Assembly (NCBI GenBank): GCA_038503075.1
Contig: JBCAML010000003.1
Location: 992,001-1,056,000, forward strand
Reading direction: 5' to 3'
DNA from: Gyromitra esculenta
Lineage: Eukaryota > Ascomycota > Pezizomycetes > Pezizales > Discinaceae
DNA: 64,000 bases
Positions 37,442 to 48,092 of the stretch are shown here, in pieces. A model generated the notes under the pieces. It worked only from the letters and a program-made list of their open reading frames with translations. It was not told the DNA's origin and did not search any database. The first letter of the stretch is position 1. Each line of letters starts with the position of its first letter. Position numbers and translations under genes: made by a program.

Positions 37442-38809
37442 ATGTTCAAGTACCTGTTTCAAATTCACGATAGTATCCCCACAGTTGCGGATGCGGGTCT
37501 CATACCAATTCTCTGTAGCCTAGTCTTCATGGGATGTGTAGTGGGGCTGTCCCAAAGACTGTTTAAACGTTCCCGGAAAGATAGCCAACCGAGGAGTTCC
37601 TTGAAAGGAGTGGATAAGTGTGCACGTATGTTATCATTGGTTGGTGTTTCATAACTTCCCATGTAATAATAAATACTCAATATTATAGTCGAGCTCAATT
37701 GCTGGGATTTCTCCAAGATCAAGCCTCTAGAGAATGGTAGTTGGGAAGAGGCTGAAGAGATCCCCTACAGACCTTTTCGAGAAGGGCCGTATTTCTTGAA
37801 TATGGGTAGGTATACTCTAGTAATCGTTACTGTTGGAAAATCGACCTATATGTACTAAAACCCAAATTCTAATTAGGTTTAAAATCTATGCCGGCTGAAA
37901 ACTGGATTGAGATCGACAAAACCTATCTCTCAAGACTTGATTACAAACGGCAACTTTTCTCTCAGCACCGCGGTGAAACAGTTGTTTTTTTTCCGAGTGC
38001 AGAAGAAGCCTCCTTTGAAGCCCTTGAGATGTTGGTTGATTTCCTGCCAAGGCGGTATCCATCGATGTTTAAAAAGACCTCCCAGGGCATTAATAACTCT
38101 GTTACTGGCGAAGACTGGGACTTACGAAGGAATTCTGATGTATGGATGGAGAAGAAAATGCATCCATTGGAAGTCATGAGCTTGTTGAGTACAGAAGACT
38201 GGGTGATTATGCAGAAAAAACAGGAAGGCGGCGATGAGTATCACTTGAGAGCAGGGGCAGTGTGTTTCCCTTGTAGGTGTTCCTCTACATTTTATGGTCC
38301 CCGGAAACATTCGATTGAACACTGGAAAATGCATCGTAGCGGGTTGGCGAATTGCGGAACGTATCGGTCATAGTCTATATCAGATCCATGCAGGGAATGT
38401 GCCTCAGTACGAGCCTCGCATTGCGAAATCTATGGATCGATTCTTCTCAAATCTCAAGGTCTCCTCCCCAATCCAACGCTTTAACAACGGGCTTGAAATA
38501 TCATCGGAGCTATTCCATATTCGTCCTCACCATAATCTCGGAGAAGACCAGTCAGAAGACCTCACGATAGATAAAATATATCTTAGGGTGGAAAGGCAAA
38601 CTTTAAGAAGATTGCCACGATCACGCGCCCTACTCTTCGGTATTAGAACGTATATCACACCGATTAGAAAAGTCACTAAGAACAAGGAGGTTGCAAGGGT
38701 ACTCAGAGCACAGATCGAGTCTTATCCTGAAGACGTGGCTGGGTATAAAAACAAGCATGTTTGGAAGGTGATTGTGATGGGGCATTTAGATGAAGTCCTT
38801 GGAGAATAA
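37442..38809 (+). CDS. DUF3445 haem-dependent oxidative N-demethylase-like protein
   Basis: 388 residues from exons 37442-37625, 37689-37805, 37877-38272 and 38340-38809, all phase 1 joins. One membrane anchor near the N-terminus (LIPILCSLVFMGCVVGL, about residues 19-35) is followed by basic residues, so the enzyme domain probably lies on one face of an internal membrane. The DUF3445 (HDOD) landmarks are clear: PYRPFREGPYFLNMGLK, ENWIEIDKTYL, GAVCFPSGWRIAERIG formed across intron 3, and QIHAGNVPQYE before KSMDRFF. Members related to this family oxidatively demethylate amines using haem; the fungal substrate is not known. It is convergent with the MYND gene, with only 265 bases between stops. 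Confidence 0.85.
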
Positions 38810-39074
38810 TGAGCCTTAATTTGCCTGAGTAAATGGTGTTTCTAAGGGAAAAGGAACCCTCAAATACGTATTTTCTCTACATACCTTCGATAGAATCTAG
38901 TCCTATTTTATATTTAAGTTATTCATACTATCGTTATAATTTAACAAAAACATAACTCAAACCTGGGGAAGCGATGCCAGTGCTTGTTCTACCGGGGACT
39001 ACTTTGCTGGCTTGAGTCCATCCTGATCACCTTTTCTTGCTCATCAACACTTATTCAGTGCTGTCTTTCGTGTT

Positions 39075-40376
39075 TTAACGCCTAGGAAGTCCGCCAACAC
39101 TCCCCATCGCTTTCATCATGGCCGCATATTCTCTTTTCGTTTTGCACTTTCTCTTATGGTCACCCTCCTTCCAATCCCTCGTCTGGCACTCCACCCCGCA
39201 GTAAAATTCCTCCTTGCATCCATCGCATGCTTTAAAATTTCCCAAAGTCGTTTCAATCTTCTCGCATCCTGGCCCGTCGCATTTTTTCTTTGCGATCTCT
39301 TGAGCGCTGGTCTTTAGCCATCCACGTGCCTCGGGGAATTTTTTCCACGATGAGCCGCAGTACACGACATAATCATTCGCCTCAGCCATGGATCCCATCG
39401 TTCTGGGACTCATGTCGGGAGTTGTTGAGTAAGTTGACGGATCCTTCATGAGAAAAGTGAGAATATGTCTGTTGGACATATGCCCGTATTTGAGCCAAGA
39501 GAGCGAGAACGGACAGTCGCCATATACAAGGAAGCTAGCTAAAGCGGCGCCGTATATCATTTCACCGTCACCGAATGTATTTACCTCAAAAGGAACAGTA
39601 GATTCTGGGTCAAAGTCTTCCTTTTTGTGGCGGGAGAGGTCTGTTTTTCGTTAGTGTCGGGTTCATATGGCTGGTTTCTTGGGACAAACTTCCAAAGCCG
39701 CCAATTGGGGCATTGCAGGGGTTGTTTTTATTTCCATCGGAATCGCACCATTCGATACAATAGTTAAGGGCCTCCATTGGTCTCCCAGGGTTGGTGGGAT
39801 AAGATGGAACACGAACACGGACCCCTAGTATAGGAGTTAGTATCTTCCCGAAGTTTAAATTATGCATCCGCGGGAATACCATTGTTATCTCCCCAATTAA
39901 GCTCTAGAACCCTTCTTGTATGTTTCAAAGCTTCCTCCCACTCTTCGCATTCTGCACAATAAGATGCGATATCAAGCAAGACCTGAATAAATGATCTAGT
40001 AACGAGGATTGACCAAAAACGCCCATAAGTATCACTAGAAGGTTCGAAACAATCGTCTCCTAGCTCTTCTTTCATCGCTCGATCTGCGTGGGGCACAATA
40101 GCGAGCATGAAATCGAGCTTCTGGCGTGGTGTAAGGTTGAGACCAGGTAAACGCGGAGCATCTCGAAGATGTTTGAGATTTTCGGGGGTGCTTCCGAGTG
40201 CTGTTGGAATATGACGTTTGGCTGTCGTGAAGTCTTTGCGAGCGAGAGCTCTGGCAATGTTCTCGAACGCCCGTTTTTCGACAGGTTTGGGTGGAGGAGG
40301 TCTATGACTTACTATTAGTTTGAAAGGCAGTAACTGACCTAACGAGAGGAGCTTACTGGGGGACCCTGAAATCCAT
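39075..40376 (-). CDS. MYND-type zinc-finger protein
   Basis: 380 residues. Minus-strand exons: 40376-40357, 40301-39880, 39824-39690, 39640-39075. Introns are short (about 49-55 nt), with CTAAC-type branch sites; the third is needed to restore frame between two open segments. The C-terminal MYND finger has the expected pattern: CDGPGCEK, then CDGCKEEFYCGVECQTRDW, HK and a final C. The central part (residues about 90-250) has tetratricopeptide-like helices (YCAECEEWEEALKHTRRVL) similar to other fungal MYND proteins of unknown function. MYND fingers bind proline-rich peptides, so a protein-interaction role is likely. The location in the cell is unclear; there is no signal peptide. Confidence 0.8.
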
Positions 40377-43300
40377 TTTTAGTTGTAGGAAACGGTGGAT
40401 GATGGACTAATTATAATAGTTTATCGTGGATAGACTATGATGGGATGGTGTCGGATAGCTGTCGAAGCTTAGCTATTCCTATGACGTTGTCTTGCAATCG
40501 AACGCGGGGGGGGTCGCGAAAGGCCCGTGCGCGTACACAAAGCTATTCTATTGGCGTAGAACAAACGAATAACCTAGGTTGGGGAAATCTACAGAAGATA
40601 TGATGGTGGGCATGGACTCTTGCCTACTGAAGTCAGTCCATGAACTTCCCGTGGTTTTATGCGTCAGGACACCGCATGTCACTCGAATACAGTACTCAAA
40701 CGCGTCTACCAAGTGTATGTGAAACCATCATTTAACTCAGTCTCGCTGTAAATTCGAAGCAATAGACATATATCATCATGATACCATTTAAAAGGTTGTT
40801 CGAAAAAGGAAGATAGCTTATAGCTATCAACAGAAATCCTCTAGACATTGTTCAGGTTTTGTTCACGCCATAGCTTCTGCTGCATGCGATACTCTTATAC
40901 CCATTTAAACAATGAAACTATGATTTAACAAAAAAAAACCCCTCCTAGACACTATTCTTTTCTAAGAACTCTAAAATAGCTGTTGAGATCTCCTCCAAAT
41001 GTGACTCAAGTGCAAAATGACTGGTGTTAAACAACTTTATCTAAAAATTTCACATCTTTCTTGAAAGCTTCGGCACTAGGCGAAACAAAAATCGTACCAT
41101 TCTTCCCCCATACTGCTAAGACAGGCGACCGGTTGTCTCTCTCGGAAATAATCATGGAACTTCGGATACAAAGCAACATTGCTTTCATAGTCCTTGGAGA
41201 GATCTAACTGAATGTCTTCATTTCCGGGCCTTTCGAGCAACTCTTGGCCAAAGAGATAGGCTTTAATTTAACTGTGTCCGAAGTGAGGTGAGTAGGGTCC
41301 GTAACTCCAAACTCATATTGCCACTTCGTGGCTTCGAAAGTAAGCAGAGCGTTCCCAAGTACTTCTTGCTTCTCTGGAGTGTCTTTAACTTAGAACTCTC
41401 GAATCTGACTCTAGAACTCACTAAACCCCTCCCTATATGCGTTACCGTTTTGCGTGGTGATGCTATCAGGCCGATTAAGGGCAAGCCTCAGGCCGGTAGG
41501 AGCACCATAACCGAAGATGTAGATGGCAAACTTCGTAAGTTCAAGGGCATCTACAAAAGCACCGATCGATGTCGCAATGCTGTCGAAGCTGTACGCGCCA
41601 AGTAGGTAAACCAAACAATAATTACTTTTTCTGTTAGTAATATCGTTCAATAGCAAGATCTAGAACATCTATACGAGAGCTCGTTGTCTTAGCGGAAACA
41701 AACTTTATATGCGGCCGACTCCCTAGCTATGCGTAATCGTGAGATTTCTGCGAAAAGCAGTCTCTTACGCAGTCCATGTGGTGGCTATGCGCTTCAGAAT
41801 ACGGACTTGACTACATATCTGTGGTACAGAATAGGTCTTTTGATGTGAATTCCAAATATTACAAGAGTTTTGTCATCAATACCCTTGTAACCGAAGATAT
41901 CTAGGAGATCTTCATGTAAGTAATCATCAGTTAACCATAGAGTAGTGTTATTCCTCCACTATACGTGTGGAGATATTTCCTCGAGATTGCGATACTATCA
42001 ATGTAGGATAATAACTTTTACCTAAGATACCGTTATCCTTGTGCCTACCATAATCATGAAATATCACTCGAGCTGGAACATTCCGATTCGTGATATCCAC
42101 GCTGGTACATATCCGCTTCTTCAAACTTCTTGTCGCGGGTCCATATAATTGCAGTGAGCATGCTAGCTAATTTTGTGTTCCTCGGGCCTCCGAATACTGA
42201 TTGGTATCTATTACCTTCTCGTTGGCCCAGACCGGTAACCAGGTCTCTGTATAAGGTGTTATTGTTACTCTACCCCTGTTCGATGTTCTACTATGTGGCG
42301 CGATGGCCCCTGTGGCCAAGCGTTAGATGTACTATGAAACCACAAGTAAATCTCTAACTATGGTTCGGATCTTTCCAGCCAATCATAGATCCTCCACCAG
42401 AGTTTAGGGTTCGAGCTGAGTTTTAGAGCTGCTGACCATAAGCTTAGAACTACAGTAATTGTGGCTTCTGTACTACTCTCTGTGGGTTCGGTACTACGAA
42501 ATATTTTGTGGTAGCCCAATAGAAGACGTACGTTGGGAATATTTACTGCAACAAATGGAGAGGATCAGACGCCCGGAGCCAGAAGACCCATCCAGTCCAG
42601 CTGGGTACTTCACTGCTTAAGAGCTTTTCGCTTCATTGGTGTAGCAGTCAAATACAAAATGTGACGAGGCCGGTTTACTTAAGTTGGAATTTGGACTGTG
42701 GAGAAGAAATTCTTATGAACGCTAAAAGATTTATGATAGGGTGATCTAATATAATATAGTAGCGAGTACGTAGCCCTAGTACTGATAGCATCCCATTTTA
42801 CTTCTATATATTTCTTCAAGGGATATATCGGACCCACTATTGTAATACCTGTAGTACCAGCTTCTGGCTTCTGTGCGAAGTTTCCTCTTAATTAGGACTC
42901 CTGTAATTAAATAGGCTGGCTGGTGTCAGCATTTGTCTGCATGTCTTAGGCCTTTAGCTCTGGGGATCAACTGTGGTCGAAATAATTCTCAAAGCCTATC
43001 TAGGATGAAAGAATACTAAAGAAAAGAGCCCCACATCACCAGACCGAAAAATTTAATTAGCTGCACAAAAGATATTTGCTCCAAGGAGCTGGTCCGTTTC
43101 GGCATATTTAGATTAGAATCAAAAGCATATAAGTGCATATAAATTTCGAGTACAGGTTGGATTTTAATTCCGAAAGAAGTCCAGGATGAGATAGGAGTAG
43201 TGTCTATCCAAAATTTAATTCACTAGTGTCGCAAGGTGTAAATTGGCGAAGACCGCTTATTCTAAAGTCCCCACAAGAAATACATATGTACTCTATAGAA

Positions 43301-43595
43301 TCCAGTCACTTCGCTGCTCACGATACGCTGTTTGAATCCTTCGTCAATTCTGCTGCGACTCTCATCAACACCACCTGCTGTGTTAACTTCGCTCACCTTC
43401 ATCGACAAAAGCACTCTCTATAAACTTGATAGAAGGTTTCTTGTTCCTTGATCCTTTGATCTCTAACTTCTCTAGATGGGATGGAGCTAACAGATATCAC
43501 CAGCCAAATTTTGAGTTTGAATCTAATACTAAAGTCCCCACCACCACAATAATCAGCCCTAGAACATTCTCGCCCCATCATCACCATCTTCAATT
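40377..43595. other. Gene-poor spacer holding a decayed gene
   Basis: Contains the alpha/beta-hydrolase relic at 40945-41600 (listed). The rest (41.6-43.6 kb) shows only short frames, many stops and AT-rich sequence, with no recognisable domain. Confidence 0.55.
40945..41600 (-). pseudogene. Decayed alpha/beta-hydrolase gene
   Basis: Reading the minus strand in shifting frames recovers successive stretches of an alpha/beta-hydrolase C-terminal two-thirds: SFDSIATSIGAFVDALELTK, the elbow region IFGYGAPTGLRLALNRPD, QNGNAY, then ATKWQYEFGVTDPTHLTS, LERPGNEDIQLDLSKDY, VALYPKFHDYFRERQP, VLAVWGKNG, and SHFALESHLEEIS with a catalytic-type His. At least three frameshifts or stops separate these pieces and no intron set repairs them. 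In relatives the elbow reads FDYGAP; here the nucleophile Asp codon is replaced by GGT (Gly) at 41512-41510. The N-terminal third, with the oxyanion-side HGFP motif, is missing or unrecognisable. The order and co-linearity of the pieces make the call firm; the ancestral substrate is unknown. Confidence 0.75.
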
Positions 43596-44969
43596 ATGGG
43601 GAAAATCATCACCGAGCTTCCTCTAGAGATTCTCTACCTAATAATAGGGCATATAGATGAGCTCGGAGACCTCAAATCTTTTCGAAGATCTGATATTAGG
43701 CTTCTTGGCTCTCCCGTGAATGATGCGATTCGTAAACGGTTTTCATTCGCCGACGAGCACGCTGTAGGTGCACTTTTCTGGCATACGGCTACCGGAGATG
43801 AGATGACGGTAAGAATGATTTTGGAGAAGGGTTCGCCAAGGCTCGCAGTTAAGATAAGCACGTACGAGGAGGACGAGGAGGAAGCCAACGAGAAAGTTCT
43901 TGGCAGCGAAAACGAACTAAGTTTAAAGATTTCCTCCGAGAAGAACCCTTGCAAAGATGAGGAAGAAGGCACCCGTTATTTTGTCTTGGGAAAAAAGCCT
44001 ACCGATGATATAGTTCATCGAGTCATGAGCCAAGGTGCAGATCTGCTCATTGCTGAGCATTACCAAAGCTCCTCTTTCGTAAGGAAGGGCAAAAGACTCC
44101 TCGAGCACTCCGCTCTAAGCTGGTCAGTGAAGTTGGATAGCTCCGTGAAGGTTAAAAAATTCCTTGAGATGGGTGCAGATCCCGGCCTCTTGGATTCCTA
44201 CCAAAACACAGTTTTCGATGCGGTTGTGAGGTACGCCCCGGCGAATGGAACCCTAATCCGTATGCATCTCCGTGAGCAAGAAGCGGACTTCTTTTTCATG
44301 ATCGGGTATGGCGGGATTTCCATCACGGATATAGATGTGGGATACAAGGGGAGAGATGGAAATACTCTCCTCCATCTGGCCGTTGTATGCTCGCAGCCTA
44401 TCGAAATGACCCAGATGGTTCTAGATGCAGGGATCAATATTGATGTCCAAAACTCGGAGAAGGAAACCGCACTCCACCTCGCCTTCCGCCATGAAAGGTC
44501 TCCACCGGAGCTGATCAGACTGCTCCTCGAGAACGGTGCCGATACCACACTCGCACCAAACCACATGATTGAGTCGTGGGAATGGTCAAAATTCCACGAG
44601 AATATTGTGGTGTTCCTCAACTTCATGGAGCCATCATACCGTGGACATGACGGCGATACACTTCTCCATGTTGCGGTTCGATGCAGGATGCCGATCGAGG
44701 ATATTGAGCTCCTCCTTAAAAGAGGTGTTGATGTGAATGCAAAGAACGACTATTCGCAGACGGCCCTACATAACGTAGCTGGTGATGGAAACCAGGAGCA
44801 GTATGATCTTTTGGTGGATAACGGAGCTGACATTACGGTTAAGGACGAGGAGGGATACACACCAGCTCAAAAACTAGCTGGGTTGGACTTCAAGGGGGAG
44901 ATGGGGACAGAGCTGGAAGAACTGATGGATGAGGACGCAAGATTAGCAATGATTGCTGATGAATGGTAG
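43596..44969 (+). CDS. F-box-like ankyrin-repeat protein
   Basis: 457 residues in a single exon. The N-terminus (TELPLEILYLIIGHIDELGD) looks like an F-box, which would recruit the Skp1/cullin ubiquitin ligase. It is followed by an acidic insertion (about residues 88-130) and divergent ankyrin units (GALFWHTATGDEMTVRMILE; ALSWSVKLDSSVKVKKFLE). Clear ankyrin repeats start near residue 253 (DGNTLLHLAV), 290 (ETALHLAF), 350 (DGDTLLHVAV) and 386 (SQTALHNVAG), each with the LL..GAD turn. The last ~25 residues are acidic. Lack of introns contrasts with most neighbours. Ankyrin/F-box families expand quickly in filamentous fungi, and a related fragment lies at 51.0 kb. Predicted substrate adaptor; the target is unknown. 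Confidence 0.82.
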   Translation: MGKIITELPLEILYLIIGHIDELGDLKSFRRSDIRLLGSPVNDAIRKRFSFADEHAVGALFWHTATGDEMTVRMILEKGSPRLAVKISTYEEDEEEANEKVLGSENELSLKISSEKNPCKDEEEGTRYFVLGKKPTDDIVHRVMSQGADLLIAEHYQSSSFVRKGKRLLEHSALSWSVKLDSSVKVKKFLEMGADPGLLDSYQNTVFDAVVRYAPANGTLIRMHLREQEADFFFMIGYGGISITDIDVGYKGRDGNTLLHLAVVCSQPIEMTQMVLDAGINIDVQNSEKETALHLAFRHERSPPELIRLLLENGADTTLAPNHMIESWEWSKFHENIVVFLNFMEPSYRGHDGDTLLHVAVRCRMPIEDIELLLKRGVDVNAKNDYSQTALHNVAGDGNQEQYDLLVDNGADITVKDEEGYTPAQKLAGLDFKGEMGTELEELMDEDARLAMIADEW

Positions 44970-45638
44970 CGAAATTGACTTTTCTTCTTTGTTTTGCGCA
45001 CGGCCGTTAGTTAGTTAGGGGTTGGTAATTCCATTGGTTTTGTTTTTATTTCTTTTTTCAGACTCTTACTGAATTCTTTTCCTTATGTGGATGAAAGTTT
45101 ATGTACCATGGATTAGGCTATATATTTACAAGTAACCAATTAGGATTTGCTATGCGGGTTGAAACTTAAACGTGGACTTGAGTGCCGAAAGCCCGAGTGA
45201 GCGACTATGTTTGAAATATGGCCCGCGAATTTTAGGATAGCCAGCGGCGGGCTGCGTCAATGCCCTTTGTAGGAAGTTCCATAGAACAACGATTCTTGTT
45301 AAAATTTACGGAATACGAATGAATCGACAAACTCCCAATATTGAATAAGCATAATCAACACGGTAACTAAGCACTCGCCAAAGAATCGATTATAAGCCCA
45401 ACCCCAATGCTTCATTGATACCAAAAAATATATATAAAATATACACAGCGACGCCGGCTACCGAAAGAGCCATAACATACAAGCCATACCGTACATCCAT
45501 AAAAGAGGTGAGAACACGCCCACCTAAAGCATGTATCCAACCAATCCCCTCAAAATCCCCGCCTTTTTCGTCCCCCCCTTCTCAACTTACCTTCCACTCA
45601 CCCCCCCCCCCGAAAGGCAGACCCTGGTGCTATGATTG
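44970..45638. other. Convergent intergenic region
   Basis: Lies between the ankyrin gene and the glutaminyl cyclase gene, stop to stop. T-rich 3' flanks and a poly-C run at about 45600-45611. No gene is seen. Confidence 0.65.
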
Positions 45639-46902
45639 CTAGAGCTCCGTCCGAATAAAATCCCTCTTCCCAATCCCAACCTTTCCATCACCAAGATCAT
45701 TAACGATACCACCAGCGGTATCCAATGGGGCTTCAACATATCCCTCTAGCTCCAACCACCCCGCCGTAAACGCAGTAATAAGATATGCCCAGTCCTTCAC
45801 TGTCTGTGAATTTAGATGTTCTCCATCATCATGCATCGTATGCCATACATCCGGGAACGGAGTAGGAATCACATGCAGCACTTCCACGCCTCTAGCTAGG
45901 AAGGGGATGTGATCATCCTGCACCCCAAACCCGCTGTAGTAGTTAGGCTTAACGGGCGGGTCGTAGAACCATCTACCGGGCGAGGAAGCGTGTGAGAGGA
46001 AGAGGTTGGAGTCACGCATGCGGGATTCAAGGGTCGACATAAGTGTGTATGCCCAGTGGGTAGTTTTGAAGTAGGAGGGGATGCGAGGGTTAGGGGAGCC
46101 GAGGAGGTCGAGGAGGAGGAAGAGATCGATAGAGGCGAGGTGGTTGTGGCGGGTGGAGAGGGCAGGATGGTGGGTTCGTTCCCAGGTTTCTGCTAAGCTC
46201 CTGTTCATCCCAACCCGTTAGCATACAGTTCAATATTTGAAAAATAAAGAGACCCAAGAATTGAACGTACCTAGCACCATAAAGCGAATCATGATCATTC
46301 CAGAGATGGAACGCCTCCTCGCCATCCAGAAACAGTAGCATAACCCCTCTAGTCGCAGCCTCGTCCTCCTCATCCCCGAGCCCACCACCCGCCATACCCT
46401 TCGCCTCCATATCTGCCCATTTCTTCGTCAATGCTGCATCAATGCTCTTTGCAACATGCATCATCATCGCGCACGGCACCGCCGAGTCCGTCGCGCCGAC
46501 AAAGTCCTTCGGCGTCAGCTTCGAGTCGTAGTGTGCGACCAGCACTAATCGCCCGACATCGCCGGGCCGTGTCCACGGCGGGTCACGCGTCGCCATGAAG
46601 TTGACGAATGGGATTTTCTTCCCATTGGACGTTGGGGTGGTATCGGATGAGTTCTGAGTGCTCAGGGTCCATAACGGGAGCTGTGTGGAGAAGAAGTCCC
46701 GGAAGTGGTTTAGAACCTTTATGGAGCCCTCGGTGCCAGGGACACGGGGAATTAGAATTGGAGAGAGTAGGGCCCCGTCGTGGATGTCAAAATCGGCGTC
46801 TGAGGGGTTTGGCAAGAAATTAAGGGTATCATCGGAAAGGTCCTTCCAAGCTGAGGCGAAAGTTGTCAGGAAAAGGAGAACAAAGGGGAGAATAACGGCC
46901 AT
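45639..46902 (-). CDS. Glutaminyl-peptide cyclotransferase (M28 family)
   Basis: 397 residues from two minus-strand exons, 46902-46271 and 46200-45639, joined in phase 2 (..YGAR/SLAE..). The product starts with a signal peptide (MAVILPFVLLFLTTFASA), so it enters the secretory pathway. The M28 zinc site is visible: VAHYDSK (about residue 122), ATDSAVPCAMM (about 137), LDGEEAF (about 192), VQDDHIPFL (about 304) and WHTMHDD (about 329). These match glutaminyl cyclases, which convert N-terminal Gln or Glu to pyroglutamate. An upstream TTG in frame was not used, since the ATG at 46902 directly opens the signal peptide. It is divergent from the Fmc1 gene, 235 bases away. Most M28 aminopeptidases lack this arrangement, but an aminopeptidase role cannot be fully excluded. 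Confidence 0.88.
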
Positions 46903-47137
46903 GTTGGCCGGGAGTAGCGTTTGCTCTGCAAAGCTCAAGAAGGGGGTATCGGGAGTTGGTGGTGTGTCTATGGAGGAAAACGGGGGGTTGAGGAAGAGGT
47001 TGATTGGGATCGGGGGTTAGGTGTCCTGTGGAAGCACGGGCCACCTACCGATCGATCAGCGGCTGTAGGTCTCAGTGGTTCCTCTGAGGCAACGGGAAGT
47101 AGAATAAAACAACAAAAAAAAACCTCAAATCTCACCT
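46903..47137. promoter_or_regulatory. Bidirectional promoter, QPCT-like / FMC1
   Basis: 235 bases separate the two divergent ATGs. The stretch is GC-rich on the left and A-rich next to the Fmc1 ATG (CAACAAAAAAAAACC). No clear TATA box is seen on either side. Confidence 0.5.
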
Positions 47138-47461
47138 ATGGCGAACCTAACGCCGGCACACCTTCGCTCCCTCTATCGCTCTCTTCTCCGTGAGCTTCCG
47201 CCGCTCTGCAGGAAATCATCGGCGCCCCTTCACGCCCGTCTCCGCGAATCATTCGCCCCCTCTACCGCAGCGCCGTCATCGTCGATTTCGCAGCTCGAGA
47301 GCGAGCAGGCGGACCAACTGCTGATCTATCTGAGGGCCCAGCGAATGTACGTCACGCTTCTGGAACGGTATAATCCGAGTCTGCGTATGGAGACCGAGGA
47401 CAGGGTGCGATTGAGTGCGAGGAGGGTTGGATTGAACATGCCGGCGGAACGGAAGAGGTGA
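47138..47461 (+). CDS. FMC1: Fmc1-like mitochondrial ATP synthase assembly factor (LYR family)
   Basis: Single-exon gene for 107 residues. The N-terminus carries the LYR-type helix (LRSLYRSLLRELPPL, from about residue 9). The C-terminal half has the Fmc1 pattern LLERYNPSLRMETEDRVRL followed by SARRVGLNMP. Length and layout match fungal Fmc1 proteins. In yeast, Fmc1 acts in the mitochondrial matrix with Atp12 in assembly of the F1 sector of ATP synthase. Arg-rich and Ser-rich stretches fit import into mitochondria. The ATG at 47138 is the first in frame after an A-rich leader. Confidence 0.85.
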   Translation: MANLTPAHLRSLYRSLLRELPPLCRKSSAPLHARLRESFAPSTAAPSSSISQLESEQADQLLIYLRAQRMYVTLLERYNPSLRMETEDRVRLSARRVGLNMPAERKR

Positions 47462-48092
47462 CGGGTGACCTGTAGCGATTACCGATGATGGCGAGAAGAA
47501 TGTGATGCTCGAGAATTGAGGCAGTTGGCAATTGTTCTAGTCATTGCTGTAACTCTTTTGCAGCCTGGTTGTTAATATCAGTTTCAACACCTAGACACGC
47601 TGGGGGGAGGAACGCTATAGACAGCTGTCTTGCATGGCACTCCCCGCTGAACTATTGTTATGCTCTTATGGCTCTGATTAAAAGAAAACCGATCTCTGGC
47701 AAATGTAGACGGACATGCGGGGCATAGTACAATGCCCACGTCATGATCTTCAATTCCTCGTTGCTTTTTTATCTTTGTTTTTCGAAGGAGGTAAACCCTG
47801 CTTACCGCGGGGGTATCTCGTTTGTTGCCAAAAGGTGATCCCCAGATAGTAGACGGGCTATCTGTAGTTCTACTTACTTCAACCCTTTATTTGGGGTCAT
47901 GGATTACCGCTCAGTGCCGTTATTCCCTCCAACGTCCTCCACGAGAAAACATCACCCAACTACCTTCACCTGTAGCAAAACGGTCCATCAATTCACATTA
48001 GATGTCCACCCCAAAGCAACAGCTACAACTTCAAACATCAAGACCGCCTCTCGGCCCAACTCAAGCAACCCCAAAGCAAATTTATTCTCTCA
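47462..48092. other. Convergent intergenic region
   Basis: Lies between the stops of the Fmc1 and Rbg2 genes. Plus-strand frames here are antisense shadows or chance. No gene or structured element is seen. Confidence 0.65.
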
